Shown: positions 8,386-17,133 of the stretch, one piece after another
How the letters are laid out: each line of letters opens with the position of its first letter
Numbering within the stretch: position 1 is the stretch's first letter
Assembly (NCBI GenBank): GCA_016875995.1
Contig: VGOG01000006.1
Coordinates: 1-45,990, forward strand
Origin: Chloroflexota bacterium
GTDB taxonomy: Bacteria > Chloroflexota > Anaerolineae > VGOG01
Direction of reading: 5' to 3'
DNA length: 45,990 bases
Program-made: the position numbers and the translations under genes
Notes under the pieces: generated by a model
Database searches by the model: none
The model's input: only the letters and a program-made list of their open reading frames with translations
Told to the model about the DNA's origin: nothing

Positions 8386-10092
8386 TCGCGGTATCTTCAC
8401 CGTGAAAGTCGTATCGCCTGGACGGCTCTTCACCTCGAACTCAGCACCATAGGGACGCAAGAGCTGATAACAACTGTGCAGCCCCAGCCCTGTCCCCCTG
8501 AGGGTGCCCCCACTGATGGGTTTGGTGGTGAAGAAGGGCTCAAAAAGGTGGGGGATGTCTTCCGCTGGGATACCTACTCCTGTGTCGTGGACGTCAACGT
8601 AGATACACTCGTCGTTACAGCGTGTGGTAATGGTTAGCACCGGTTTCTCGCAACCTTCCATGGCATCTACGGCGTTTTTGATGAGGTTGGAAAAGGATTG
8701 GCTGAAGTCGCTGTAGATGCCTTCAATGTACAAAGGGGTCTCATAGAAATTGTAAGCTTTCTCGACGTAGTGTTTGAAGCGCGGGTCCCCATCCAGGAAC
8801 TTCAACTCCTGCCATAGCAGATCATTGATGTCAATTAGCTGCTTGTGCTCCTCTTGCTCCCGCCGGCTCTTGTACATCAGGTTATCAATGATCTCCTGCA
8901 TGGTTTGGCTCCCTCGCCCAATGGCAAACAACTCCTGACGTATGTTATCATATACCTCAGCAATGTTGGGGGGCGTCTCCAACTCATGGCCAGCCAGCCG
9001 GCCCAGGAGGGATGGCAGTTTCTCCTCGAAGCAATCTCGTGCCTCTTCGAAGATAAGCTGGGTTCGGCCTCTGATGACTGTCAGCGGAGTGAGGAGGTTA
9101 TGGGCGATCCCCTGGGCCAACCGCCCAATGGCCGAGAGTTTCTCAGCCTGTACAAGCTGGGTCTCCAGTTGTTTCCGCAGAGTGATGTCCTGGACGATTT
9201 GGACCAGCCTGACCACATTGTCCTTCGGGTCCCGCAAGGGATAGGAAGACAGGAGCAGATCTCTTCCCAGCGTGGGCTCCCTCACCTCGATGGTGTGAGG
9301 CTCCCCCGTCCGCACGGTCTCAACCTTGGGACAGTAGTTGGGAGGTTCACCCTGATCGTGTAACACCCGGTAGCATTTCTGGCCAATGAGCTTGGCTGGT
9401 ATAGTGCCCACCATCCTGGCGAAGGCGATGTTTGCCCGCAGGATGTTAAATTCTTCGTCCAGCATAAAGATGCCTTCGGTGATGGCGTCGAAGGTCTCTT
9501 CCCACTCCTTCTTGGCCCGAACCACGTTTTGAAACGTCTGCGCGTTCTCGATAGCCGCCCCGATCTGTTGGCCAATGGTCGCCAGCAAATTGACTCGAGA
9601 GGGCGGAGGATAGCTCCGGCTGAAAGCGTTCATGATCCCCACCAGTTTTCCCCTGGCGCTCAGGGGCACGCTGATGTAGAAGTGAAACCCTTCCCTGTCC
9701 CGCATGAACCTGCCCAGCCGGGGATATTCGGAAGTTTCCTGGACCACGATGAGTCTTTCCAACTCAGGGGTCACGGCTGGGAAATCGCGCCCGGCTTTCA
9801 TAGTAACCAATTCTCGGCTAAATTGGCCTCTCATTCCCCGCTGAGCTTTCAACACGAACTCGCCTCTGGCCTCATTTAACAGGAAGATAAAACCTGTCTC
9901 CAGTCCCATCGAGGACAACACGATGTCCAGGGCCTTCTCCAGGATCTCCTGTAGATCAAGTGATGGGTTGATCTCAACGCTAATCTTGTTGAGAGTGACA
10001 AGTTCCTCCTCTCTGGACAGCAGCGCATCGTTGACTTCCTCCAGTTCGGCAATCCTCTCTTCCAGATTGTAAATCAACGCCTCTTCCTCCAT
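8380..10092 (-). CDS. GAF-PAS sensor histidine kinase, cytoplasmic
   Basis: 570 aa from ATG 10092, chosen for its GAGGAGGGG ribosome site; a TTG 21 nt upstream is unlikely. Order: short coiled coil (1-40), GAF domain (about 40-190: LQEILEKALDIVLSSMGLETGFIFL), PAS domain (about 195-310: FDAITEGIFMLDEEFNILRAN), HisKA-like region with H331 in GIAHNLLTPLTVI, and HATPase (NLIKNAVDAMEG; DTGVGIPAEDIPHLFEPFFTTK; GTGLGLHSCYQLL). No membrane segment is seen, so it probably senses a cytoplasmic cue. The usual acidic residue after the phospho-histidine is Asn here. It lies 60 bp downstream of a receiver-PAS-HD-GYP gene on the same strand, a plausible partner. Confidence 0.93.
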   Translation of the reverse strand: MEEEALIYNLEERIAELEEVNDALLSREEELVTLNKISVEINPSLDLQEILEKALDIVLSSMGLETGFIFLLNEARGEFVLKAQRGMRGQFSRELVTMKAGRDFPAVTPELERLIVVQETSEYPRLGRFMRDREGFHFYISVPLSARGKLVGIMNAFSRSYPPPSRVNLLATIGQQIGAAIENAQTFQNVVRAKKEWEETFDAITEGIFMLDEEFNILRANIAFARMVGTIPAKLIGQKCYRVLHDQGEPPNYCPKVETVRTGEPHTIEVREPTLGRDLLLSSYPLRDPKDNVVRLVQIVQDITLRKQLETQLVQAEKLSAIGRLAQGIAHNLLTPLTVIRGRTQLIFEEARDCFEEKLPSLLGRLAGHELETPPNIAEVYDNIRQELFAIGRGSQTMQEIIDNLMYKSRREQEEHKQLIDINDLLWQELKFLDGDPRFKHYVEKAYNFYETPLYIEGIYSDFSQSFSNLIKNAVDAMEGCEKPVLTITTRCNDECIYVDVHDTGVGIPAEDIPHLFEPFFTTKPISGGTLRGTGLGLHSCYQLLRPYGAEFEVKSRPGDTTFTVKIPRQ

Positions 10093-10152
10093 CTCCCCTC
10101 CTCGGTTTACCAAACCGCTTAGCTGGGACGATGCACATCGCCTGTTTAGCCA

Positions 10153-11739
10153 TCACTCGCGATCGTTCATCTCTCGCTCGAACTCAAACCCTTCCTGGCG
10201 GAAAAGCTTCAAGCAAGCACCTACTATTGCAGGATCATAAAGGACGCCCCTATTTTGTGAGATTTCCTCCAGGGCCTTATATATGCCGAGGGCCGATCTG
10301 TAAGGTTGGCGAGAGGCCATGGCCTCAACGACTTCAGCTACCCCTAAGATCCTCGCTTCCAGCATAATCTCTTCCCCCGACAGCCCTTGAGGATACCCAG
10401 AACCATCCAGCCTTTCGTGATGTTGGAGCACGATTTCGGCCACTGGCCATGGAAATTCCACGGCCTTCAATATCTCGTAACCGATTTGAGGGTGGGCCTT
10501 AATTATACCGTATTCGAACTCGGTTAACTCATCGGGGTTACTGAGAATTTCAATAGGTACACTTATCTGGCCGATATCATGAATCAGCCCCGCCACACGG
10601 ATCCCTTCGATCTGCTCCTCAGAAAGATCCATCTCTCTGGCAATGGCACAGGCCAATTGAGTTACCCGCCGCTGATGGTCAGCCGTATAAGGATTCCTCG
10701 TCTTGATTGCCGAAGCCAGGGCATTGACCGTTTCATCGAATGTTCTTTGCAATCTCTTGAGACTCTGTTGAAGTTCTTCCTCCACCTGCTTGTGCTCAGT
10801 GATGTCGGTGAAGACGGCCAGGGTGCCAGCGAAGCGACCTTCTTCAACGCGAGGGCTGCTGCTGACCAGGACAGGAACCAGGGTGCCGTCCTTGCGGATG
10901 AACTGGAGTTCGTAGCGGCCGGCTTCGCCGTGCATGTGCCTTTCGCAGGCTGCCCGGACGCTGGGGTGCTGATCGGGTGGAACGATGACCGTCCAGTGCT
11001 GGCCCAACAGCTCCTGGGGCGAGTAGCCCAGCAGGGTAGCTGCAGCCGGGTTGACGAAGATAATGCGCCCCTCCGCGTCCTCCACGGCGATGCCCTCGGC
11101 CATGTTCTGGACGATACTCTCGTTGAAGTCTTTCAGCCGTCGAATCTCCTCCTCCGCCTGCTTGCGCTCGATGATTTCCTGTTGAAGCTGTTTATTGATC
11201 TCTTGTAGTTCGCGCCGCGTCTTGATCAGTTCGCGGTTTTGTTGGACAGCGTCGTCATACGTGGAGAGGAGGAGATTCAATATCTGCTGACGGTTTGAGG
11301 TTAGGACGAGACGTTCGCCGCCGAAGGCAACCTCCAACTTTTCCGCTGTCCTTTCGTTCTTCTGTCGCACCGGCTTGGCAAGAGCAGATTCAACTCGGGA
11401 CAGGAGATGATTTTCCTGGTATGGCTTGGTAAGATAATAGTCTGCTCCCGCTTTGAGCGCCCTGATAACGTCTTCCGTGTCCGATAATACCGTGAGCAGT
11501 ATAACCGGAATGTCCTTGAGCATCCCGTCATGTTTAATCGCCTGGCACATCTCGTAGCCGTCCATCACCGGCATACTGATGTCGGTGATGATGAGGTCCA
11601 GCTTACGCTTGCGCGCTGTAGCGAGGCCCTCTTCGCCATTGGTGGCAACCGTGACCCGGTAGCCATGCTTCTGGAGCAAGTCCTTCAACTGTGCAGCCTG
11701 AATCAGGCTGTCTTCGACGATCAAAATGTGCTTGTTCAT
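10153..11739 (-). CDS. Response regulator with PAS and HD-GYP domains (predicted c-di-GMP phosphodiesterase)
   Basis: 528 aa from ATG 11739 (GGGAGGAG upstream). Receiver domain 1-120 with D9/D10, phospho-acceptor D53 and K of LTKPY; coiled coil about 150-215; PAS domain about 215-335 (FNESIVQNMAEGIAVEDAEGRIIFVNPA); HD-GYP domain about 345-520 with AGLIHDIGQ, LQHHERLDGSGYPQGL and an EARILGVAEVVEAM helix. HD-GYP enzymes hydrolyse cyclic di-GMP; the HD and GYP motifs are intact, so activity is likely. Phosphorylation, perhaps by the downstream GAF-PAS kinase, would gate it. No GGDEF cyclase is in the window. Confidence 0.94.
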   Translation of the reverse strand: MNKHILIVEDSLIQAAQLKDLLQKHGYRVTVATNGEEGLATARKRKLDLIITDISMPVMDGYEMCQAIKHDGMLKDIPVILLTVLSDTEDVIRALKAGADYYLTKPYQENHLLSRVESALAKPVRQKNERTAEKLEVAFGGERLVLTSNRQQILNLLLSTYDDAVQQNRELIKTRRELQEINKQLQQEIIERKQAEEEIRRLKDFNESIVQNMAEGIAVEDAEGRIIFVNPAAATLLGYSPQELLGQHWTVIVPPDQHPSVRAACERHMHGEAGRYELQFIRKDGTLVPVLVSSSPRVEEGRFAGTLAVFTDITEHKQVEEELQQSLKRLQRTFDETVNALASAIKTRNPYTADHQRRVTQLACAIAREMDLSEEQIEGIRVAGLIHDIGQISVPIEILSNPDELTEFEYGIIKAHPQIGYEILKAVEFPWPVAEIVLQHHERLDGSGYPQGLSGEEIMLEARILGVAEVVEAMASRQPYRSALGIYKALEEISQNRGVLYDPAIVGACLKLFRQEGFEFEREMNDRE

Positions 11740-11865
11740 GCTCCTCCCTGCCCACAACCCTCCCTTGTAGCCGCTTGGGGTATTCCTTCCAGCGCTTCCT
11801 TAGCCCGCCGGCGTCCGGTGTCCACTATTTCCGATTCGGCAATCAGCCGGCGAGGCCCCTGTCGG

Positions 11866-12090
11866 CTACTTAACCCTGGACTCGCTCCCCGACCTCCGGC
11901 GACGAGAAGATAGGCGACTCTGTTCGAGATATTCGTTCAACATCCTGAGGCTGTACCTGCGGTGGCCACCAGGAGTGCGGAAGGGAATCAAGCTCCCATC
12001 GCTCTCCATCCTTCTCAGAGTGTATAGGCTCACCCGCAGATACTCAGCAGCTTCTCTTGCGGTAAGGATGATCATTTCCTCTTCCGCCAT
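11866..12090 (-). CDS. Small BldC/MerR-type helix-turn-helix protein (paralog 1)
   Basis: 74 aa with one excisionase/MerR-like winged HTH: LTAREAAEYLRVSLYTLRRMESDGSLIPFRTPGGHRRYSLRMLNEYL, then a basic tail. AGGAGGG precedes ATG 12090. It matches the second HTH gene (12270-12464) almost residue for residue from TAREAA to SLRMLNEYL. BldC-like proteins bind DNA as small regulators; the target is unknown. It sits 126 bp upstream of the HD-GYP gene on the same strand and may be co-transcribed. Confidence 0.88.
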   Translation of the reverse strand: MAEEEMIILTAREAAEYLRVSLYTLRRMESDGSLIPFRTPGGHRRYSLRMLNEYLEQSRLSSRRRRSGSESRVK

Positions 12091-12269
12091 ATCACCCTCC
12101 TGCTTACTGCTGGCGGATTAGCAAGCTGACCGTGGATGTCGTTCCCCGACTCGCTTCGCTTGCCATCTTGATGCTTCCCTCGCGCCACTCAGCGCAAGCC
12201 CAAACCTGTCTCCCTCACTTTGATGCTAAACAAGGATTCGAAAATCCAGCGTTGCACCCTGTCCTTCCT

Positions 12270-12464
12270 CTATCGGCGGGAAGATCTGCGGCTATTGTTG
12301 AGATATTCGTTCAACATCCTGAGGCTGTACCTGCGGTGCCCGCCGGGAGTACGGTAAGGCGCCAAACCACCATTGCTCTCTATCCTGCTCAGAGTGAACA
12401 TGCTCACTCGCAGGTACTTCGCAGCCTCCCTGGCGGTCATGAGACCTGTCCTATCCTTTGCCAT
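12270..12464 (-). CDS. Small BldC/MerR-type helix-turn-helix protein (paralog 2)
   Basis: 64 aa from ATG 12464, chosen because AAAGGAGGTG lies directly upstream. HTH core: MTAREAAKYLRVSMFTLSRIESNGGLAPYRTPGGHRRYSLRMLNEYL. A near duplicate of the gene at 11866-12090, lacking its longer basic tail. The 179-bp gap between the two shows no further gene. An extended -10 box (12549-12557) lies about 85 bp upstream. Confidence 0.87.
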   Translation of the reverse strand: MAKDRTGLMTAREAAKYLRVSMFTLSRIESNGGLAPYRTPGGHRRYSLRMLNEYLNNSRRSSRR

Positions 12465-12548
12465 TTTCACACCTCCTTTCTTTTCTTTGTCTGCCGAAGA
12501 GTTATCCCAAAGTGGGCAAAATGGTTGCAAATTTTCTGAACTGTTTGC

Positions 12549-12557
12549 ATTATAGCA
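12549..12557 (-). promoter_or_regulatory. Extended -10 (TGCTATAAT) upstream of the HTH gene
   Basis: The minus strand reads TGCTATAAT, a perfect extended -10. No good -35 lies at 16-18 bp, as often found with extended -10 promoters. It would give a leader of about 80 nt before ATG 12464. Confidence 0.6.
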
Positions 12558-12729
12558 GATTCCGCCCATGTTTTGGGTGAAGGAAGCGTAAATTTAACAT
12601 GAATTTGGCGTGAAGGCAGGAGGATAAAAATGTTTGGGGAGAAAATTGAGCTTCGAGGTGGTTAAATGGGAATTGGGGCGCAGTTATCTAAATGGGGGGC
12701 GACGTGCCTTGGACGGGAGCCGTTCAAGG

Positions 12730-12761
12730 CAGACGCTAGTCCAATGGTGGACTAGCGTCTG
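12730..12761. other. Perfect inverted repeat, 14-bp stem
   Basis: CAGACGCTAGTCC and its exact complement pair around AATGGT, of which the outer A-T also pairs, leaving an ATGG loop. It lies 73 bp after the stop of the OmpR-type regulator gene. No U-tract follows, so it may be a weak terminator, an RNA-stabilising hairpin or a protein site. Nothing else gene-like is visible between 12570 and 12833. Confidence 0.7.
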
Positions 12762-12833
12762 GCGGGAGGGTTTTGGCCGTTGTTTGGGACGGTCGGAGCC
12801 GAGGTTGCTGGAAGGCCAGCAAAGCGGAAATCG

Positions 12834-13523
12834 CTATCCCTGAACGACGTAGCCGTGGCGGGAAACGGTTCTGATATAAATGGGATCCTCGGGTGAGGGT
12901 TCGATCTTGCCCCGGATGTTCTTGATATGCGCTCTGACCAGGTTAGGGTCGCCCGTGCCTGGGGGATACTCCCACACTTCTTGGAGCAATCTCTCGGTGG
13001 AGATGACCTCGCCGGCGTGTTCCATCAGGTAATAAAGCAGCTCAAACTCCACAGGGGTAAGGAGAAGGACCTTGCCATCCACGTTTAACTTGAAGGTGCG
13101 GGGATCGAGGGAGAGGGTGCCAACTTCCAGGGGGGCTTTGGGTGCCTCAGTGGGCATACTACGGCGCAGAAGGGCTCTCACCCGCAACTCCAGCTCTCGG
13201 AGGTCGAAGGGTTTCGTCAGGTAGTCGTCGGCCCCGGCCTCGAAGCCTTCGATTTTGTCCTCGATTTTGCCTTTGGCCGTCAAGAACAGGATAGGCACAG
13301 AGGCCACGTTGGGAAGGTTACGTATACGTTGGCAGGCCTCAATGCCATCCATACGGGGCATCATGATATCCAGCACCACCAGGTCGGGACACTGTTGTTG
13401 GATCAGTTGCAGGGCCTGAGCACCACTGTAGGCGACAACCACCTGATGGTTCCTACGCCGAAGGGTACGCTCTATGGTCCCAGCAACATCTTTGTCATCA
13501 TCAACAACCAGGATGAGGGCCAT
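12834..13523 (-). CDS. OmpR/PhoB-family response regulator
   Basis: 229 aa. Receiver domain 1-120 with acidic pocket D8-D10, phospho-acceptor D52 (VVLDIMMPRMDG), T of FLTAKG and K of YLTKPFD; winged-helix effector about 130-228 (LLLTPVEFELLYYLMEHAGEVISTERLLQEVW; VRAHIKNIRGKIE; IRTVSRHGYVV). Its start is 26 bp after the stop of the histidine kinase at 13550-15160, so the two form one operon and a likely cognate pair, expressed from the promoter at 15208-15236. Regulated genes are not evident from the sequence. Confidence 0.95.
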   Translation of the reverse strand: MALILVVDDDKDVAGTIERTLRRRNHQVVVAYSGAQALQLIQQQCPDLVVLDIMMPRMDGIEACQRIRNLPNVASVPILFLTAKGKIEDKIEGFEAGADDYLTKPFDLRELELRVRALLRRSMPTEAPKAPLEVGTLSLDPRTFKLNVDGKVLLLTPVEFELLYYLMEHAGEVISTERLLQEVWEYPPGTGDPNLVRAHIKNIRGKIEPSPEDPIYIRTVSRHGYVVQG

Positions 13524-13549
13524 GGGTCACCTCCAAGACAAATAAGGGA

Positions 13550-15160
13550 CTAATCCTGCTTTTCGGTCGAAATCTGATTTTCTGTCGGCAGGGTCACGGT
13601 GACAGTTGTTCCTTTCCCTTCCTCGCTGTCTATCTCGATACTCCCATTATGCCGGGCAATGATTTTATAAGTGAGGTATAACCCTAAGCCCGTGCCCTCG
13701 CTCACGTCCTTGGTCGTGAAGAAGGGCTCGAACATCCTCTCCAGGTTGGCCTTGGAGATACCAACACCAGTGTCTGAGATAAGCACCTGGACAGCTTTGC
13801 CAGACCCATCCAGCCGGGAGGTGATGCGAATCTCGCCCCTTTGCTTGGCGGGTATCGCATCTCGTGCATTGAGCAGCAGGTTAATCCAGGCCTCTTCGAG
13901 ATGATGGGTGCTGGCTGACACGAGGGGCAGATCGGCAGTCAGGTCTTTGGTTATAGTGATATTAGACCTCTCGATCTGATAAGCGATGAGGGAGAGGGCG
14001 CTATTGATGGAGTCGTTTATATTTATGGGGATGAGTTCATACTCCTCCCGCCGGGAGAAGCTCAACAGGTTCGCGATAACTTCGCTGGCACGCTGTCCCG
14101 ACCGTTCGATGGCTTTGAGGGACTCGTATTCCGGTTGGCCTGGCTTCATATCTGCCATCAGCAATTGGGCATCGCCGATTATGGTCGTCAAGGGGTTCCG
14201 GATCTCGTGGGCGATCCCGGCCGCAAACTCCCCGACCGCTGAGAGCTTAGCTGATTGAAAAAGATGAGCCTTCGCTGCCGCCAGGTCCTTGTACGCCTCG
14301 TTTAAGTCGTGGAAAAGCCGGGCATTATCAATGGCTACGCCGATTTGATTGCCTATAGAGGTGAGCAACTCCACATCCTGAGTGGAAAAGTGGCGAAGGT
14401 CGTGGCTGGCAATGTCCATCACGCCAAGCACCTTCTCCTTGGCCCCTAATGGTATGCAGGCAAAAGAGCGAAACCCCTCCTCTTTCATCCTCAACTCTAT
14501 CTTCGAGAGGTCATCTTCCCCGTAGATGTCCTCTACTAAGATCGGTTTCCCTGACTGCACGGCCCGTCCGGTCAGCCCTTGCCCTGGTTTCAGCGAATCC
14601 GCTTCGTGGAGCAACTTTTCAGGAAAGCCGCGATGAACGGTAAAAGACAGTTCATTGGTCTGCTCATCCATCAAAGCTATGCCGCCCGTCTCTACTCTCA
14701 TCACCTCCAGCACCTTTTCCAGAGTGCTGTTTAGAATCTCCCCCAAATTCAGAGATTGGCTGACCGTGGCGGCGATGGCGTTGAGAGTAGAGATTTTCCT
14801 CAGGTTCTCTGTTTCCTTGTCAATTTCTCTTATCCTCCGTCTCCATACCATAACAAGCGTAGCGATGGCAGCCATGAGCAAGCCAACCTTGGGAATGAGA
14901 AGATACTCGCTTTGCATCAGGTTCGTAAACAGGCTAATCTTGGACGCTTCATCTTTGGCCGTAAACCAGACGCTGAAATAGATGCTATCAATGGCCAGGA
15001 CTGCAAATCCCAAAAGTAGAACAACTCTGGCGATAGTAGCAACCCTGGGCTCCTGGGCCTTGGGCTGCTCGTATCTCGTCAGGAATACCAGCACGATAAG
15101 ACCCCATATAATGACCAGAAGCCAATATATACCTATGGAAATATAATCAGCTAGAATCAT
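13550..15160 (-). CDS. Membrane GAF sensor histidine kinase
   Basis: 536 aa. Three hydrophobic segments lie in the first 115 residues (IGIYWLLVIIWGLIVLVFL; VVLLLGFAVLAIDSIYFSVWF; LIPKVGLLMAAIATLVMVW). Then a GAF domain (about 135-285: LGEILNSTLEKVLEVMRVETGGIALMDEQ), HisKA with H318 in GIAHEIRNPLTTIIGDAQLL, and HATPase (WINLLLNARDAIP; DTGVGISKANLERMFEPFFTTKDVSEGTGLGLYLTYKII). The H-box is canonical, unlike the kinase at 8380. There is no clear ribosome site before ATG 15160. It probably phosphorylates the OmpR-type regulator encoded next. Confidence 0.94.
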   Translation of the reverse strand: MILADYISIGIYWLLVIIWGLIVLVFLTRYEQPKAQEPRVATIARVVLLLGFAVLAIDSIYFSVWFTAKDEASKISLFTNLMQSEYLLIPKVGLLMAAIATLVMVWRRRIREIDKETENLRKISTLNAIAATVSQSLNLGEILNSTLEKVLEVMRVETGGIALMDEQTNELSFTVHRGFPEKLLHEADSLKPGQGLTGRAVQSGKPILVEDIYGEDDLSKIELRMKEEGFRSFACIPLGAKEKVLGVMDIASHDLRHFSTQDVELLTSIGNQIGVAIDNARLFHDLNEAYKDLAAAKAHLFQSAKLSAVGEFAAGIAHEIRNPLTTIIGDAQLLMADMKPGQPEYESLKAIERSGQRASEVIANLLSFSRREEYELIPININDSINSALSLIAYQIERSNITITKDLTADLPLVSASTHHLEEAWINLLLNARDAIPAKQRGEIRITSRLDGSGKAVQVLISDTGVGISKANLERMFEPFFTTKDVSEGTGLGLYLTYKIIARHNGSIEIDSEEGKGTTVTVTLPTENQISTEKQD

Positions 15161-15207
15161 TTTTTGTCTATCTTATCGTTTCGATGTCGCCTTTGCCGTT
15201 TAATACT

Positions 15208-15236
15208 ATTATAACCTATTTTCTACATTTATGCAA
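15208..15236 (-). promoter_or_regulatory. Sigma-70-type promoter for the kinase-regulator operon
   Basis: The minus strand carries TTGCAT (15236-15231), a 17-bp spacer and TATAAT (15213-15208). The leader to ATG 15160 would be about 40 nt. Confidence 0.75.
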
Positions 15237-15241
15237 AATCC

Positions 15242-15282
15242 ACAACAGGGTTATGAGTCACCAGGACTCATAACCCTGTTGT
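15242..15282 (-). terminator. 18-bp perfect hairpin downstream of the SIMPL gene
   Basis: ACAACAGGGTTATGAGTC and its exact complement flank a 5-nt loop (15260-15264). It lies 33 bp after the SIMPL stop and immediately before the kinase promoter. On the minus strand the tail reads TGGATTTTGC, only partly U-rich, so termination is probable but not certain. Confidence 0.7.
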
Positions 15283-15314
15283 AGAAGCGGGATAGATTGA
15301 GAGAGCTTTTGTAG

Positions 15315-16064
15315 CTATGGCACGATGGCGTAAGTTACCTGTATCTGCACGCTGAACTCCAGCTCGCCAGGGGAGATGGGGCCAGCTCCACCGCCGTATT
15401 CCGCAGCCATGGGTACAGATATCCCACTCGTAAGAAACGGCCCGCCAATGACTTCGCTGATCTGGAGCACCTCGCCCAAATTTACTCCGTTGAGGTCCGC
15501 CAGCTCTTGCGCCCTGATCCTGGCGTTGGCAATGGCCTTACCCCTGGCTTCGCTCCTCACTTCACTGGGATCGTCCACGGTGAAGTTGACGCCGTAGACG
15601 TTGTTGGCTCCAGCTTCGATCACCCCATCCATGACGGCCCCCACCTCGTCCAGGTCGCGGATCTTGACCCGCACCATATTCGAGACTCGATAGTTGCCCT
15701 CTACTTCCAGTGGCTCTGCTTCGACCATGGCCCTGATCTCAGGGTAGCGCTCGAAGTAGATGCTGTAGTTGGAGGTTTGGATGTCTTTCTCGGCGACACC
15801 CGCCTTTTGGAGCGCGGCCATGATGGCCATCATTCGTTCCTTGGCTTCCTCAGTGGCTTCCTTCACTGTGGGGGCCAGCACCTCTACGCCGACGTTGGCC
15901 TCGGCCACGTCAGGCGACACCGAGGCTTTGCCCTCCCCAACGACGGTGATGCTGCGCTCTATGGACCTTGGTGCCTCAACAGAGCTGGCTGAGGGTGCGC
16001 AGCCAACTGTTACGGCCAGCAATGCCAGGCAAACTAGCAGGCTGATGATAACTCTCTTGGACAT
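15315..16064 (-). CDS. SIMPL-domain (DUF541) lipoprotein
   Basis: 249 aa from ATG 16064 (AAAGGAG ribosome site). A lipoprotein signal ends in LAVTVGC with Cys22 as the lipidation site. The mature part is one SIMPL domain: SITVVGEGKASVSPDVAEANVGVE, then NYSIYFERYPEIRAMVEAEPLEVEGNYRVSNMVRVKIRDLDEVGAVMDGVIEAGANNVYGVNFTVDDP, then ARGKAIANARIRAQELADLNGVNLGEVLQISE. Proteins of this family sit in the envelope; their biochemical role is not well established. It is followed by the hairpin at 15242-15282. Confidence 0.92.
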   Translation of the reverse strand: MSKRVIISLLVCLALLAVTVGCAPSASSVEAPRSIERSITVVGEGKASVSPDVAEANVGVEVLAPTVKEATEEAKERMMAIMAALQKAGVAEKDIQTSNYSIYFERYPEIRAMVEAEPLEVEGNYRVSNMVRVKIRDLDEVGAVMDGVIEAGANNVYGVNFTVDDPSEVRSEARGKAIANARIRAQELADLNGVNLGEVLQISEVIGGPFLTSGISVPMAAEYGGGAGPISPGELEFSVQIQVTYAIVP

Positions 16065-16153
16065 GACTGTATTCTCCTTTACCTCTTTGTTTTTGTGGAG
16101 AGGCATTTTCCTCTTCCAGCATATTGGACGTTGGTGGCCTTAAAAAGGTTCCC

Positions 16154-16948
16154 CTACCTGTGCCCTGATAGCGCTGGCGACGACCACTGCTTCGGTCTTA
16201 GCCTGCCCTGGCAAGAGAACTCCTTGTAACCAGAGAACCGATAGCCAAGAGCTTCGCAGACCCGAATCGAAGCCGTGTGGCCCTCGGCGACGATGTAGAG
16301 GGGCCTGATCCCTTCTTCCAGCAATTCAGAAGTGCAGGCCGAGACCACCGCCTTAGCCAGGCCCCGCCCCCGGTGGCTTTCCTGAGTCCAGACGCCGACC
16401 TCGGCAAAATAGGGCGAGCGCCAGTTTGGGCCTGCAGCCGCTATCACGTCTTCGCCGTCCCTGATCTCAAAGCGAGGGAAACGGCCTTCCCTTGCTTCGG
16501 CAAGGCAACGAGAATGCGGTCGGAAGCTCTCCTCGTCAACAGTGTAGATCAGGTTATAGTGTTCATCCCAGGTGGTGAGACATCGCCGCAAGACCGAGGC
16601 CATTTGTTCTTTCACCGCGAACAGATACTCCCGCCCCTCGTCCAGGTGATCGGATATAAGAGCGGCCAGTACGTCGTCGGAGTCGGCTCGCATCACCACC
16701 AGGGGGGTGAAAAGGTCATGTGCTGTCTGGCAGATGGCGAGGAAACCGACGATGACCTCTTGGCCGTGCGTGAAGAGCTGTGTGCGGTGATGATAGAGAG
16801 CGTAGTAAGCGGTGAGGGCATCCTCTGGGGAGGTTGGGGAGAGCAAGTGGGCAATGGAGCGCCGTTGCTCGAATTCCACATCAAAATCCTCAGGCCATTC
16901 GCTGTGATAGAACTTTTCGGCACGTTTCGATGAATATGTTGGTGTCAT
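16154..16948 (-). CDS. GNAT-family N-acetyltransferase
   Basis: 264 aa. The C-terminal third is a GNAT domain of the FR47-like kind: FAEVGVWTQESHRGRGLAKAVVSACTSELL (acetyl-CoA loop HRGRGLA), then PLYIVAEGHTASIRVCEALGYRFSGYKEF. The N-terminal half (about 1-140) is unlike a standard domain I can name. Substrate unknown. There is no good ribosome site before ATG 16948, and that ATG overlaps one arm of a 13-bp inverted repeat, so the start could be wrong; no later Met precedes the body. It lies 89 bp upstream of the SIMPL gene. Confidence 0.85.
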   Translation of the reverse strand: MTPTYSSKRAEKFYHSEWPEDFDVEFEQRRSIAHLLSPTSPEDALTAYYALYHHRTQLFTHGQEVIVGFLAICQTAHDLFTPLVVMRADSDDVLAALISDHLDEGREYLFAVKEQMASVLRRCLTTWDEHYNLIYTVDEESFRPHSRCLAEAREGRFPRFEIRDGEDVIAAAGPNWRSPYFAEVGVWTQESHRGRGLAKAVVSACTSELLEEGIRPLYIVAEGHTASIRVCEALGYRFSGYKEFSCQGRLRPKQWSSPALSGHR

Positions 16949-17133
16949 AGGGATTCACGGGTGGAGTAAAGTGCAGCAATAAAAACCACCCTGCGGTTAC
17001 CCGAATTAGCTCTCAAGATTCATCATCCCCATGCAGCCTGAAAAGCTAGTGCCATTGCCCCCCAGGCCCGCGTTTGTGTCAGATTTAGATGACCACGCTA
17101 CCTGCCAAAATCTGGACTATCCGTGAATCCCTA
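16948..17133. repeat. 186-bp segment bounded by 13-bp inverted repeats
   Basis: TAGGGATTCACGG at 16948-16960 is exactly complementary to CCGTGAATCCCTA at 17121-17133. TGTCATA occurs next to both ends (16944-16950 and 17136-17142). The interior has no ORF of note. MITE-like, but too little is seen to be sure. Confidence 0.45.

Noticed and set aside
12634-12843. Plus-strand 69-aa frame
   Set aside because: No ribosome site, spans the palindrome at 12730-12761, and overlaps the end of the regulator gene on the other strand.
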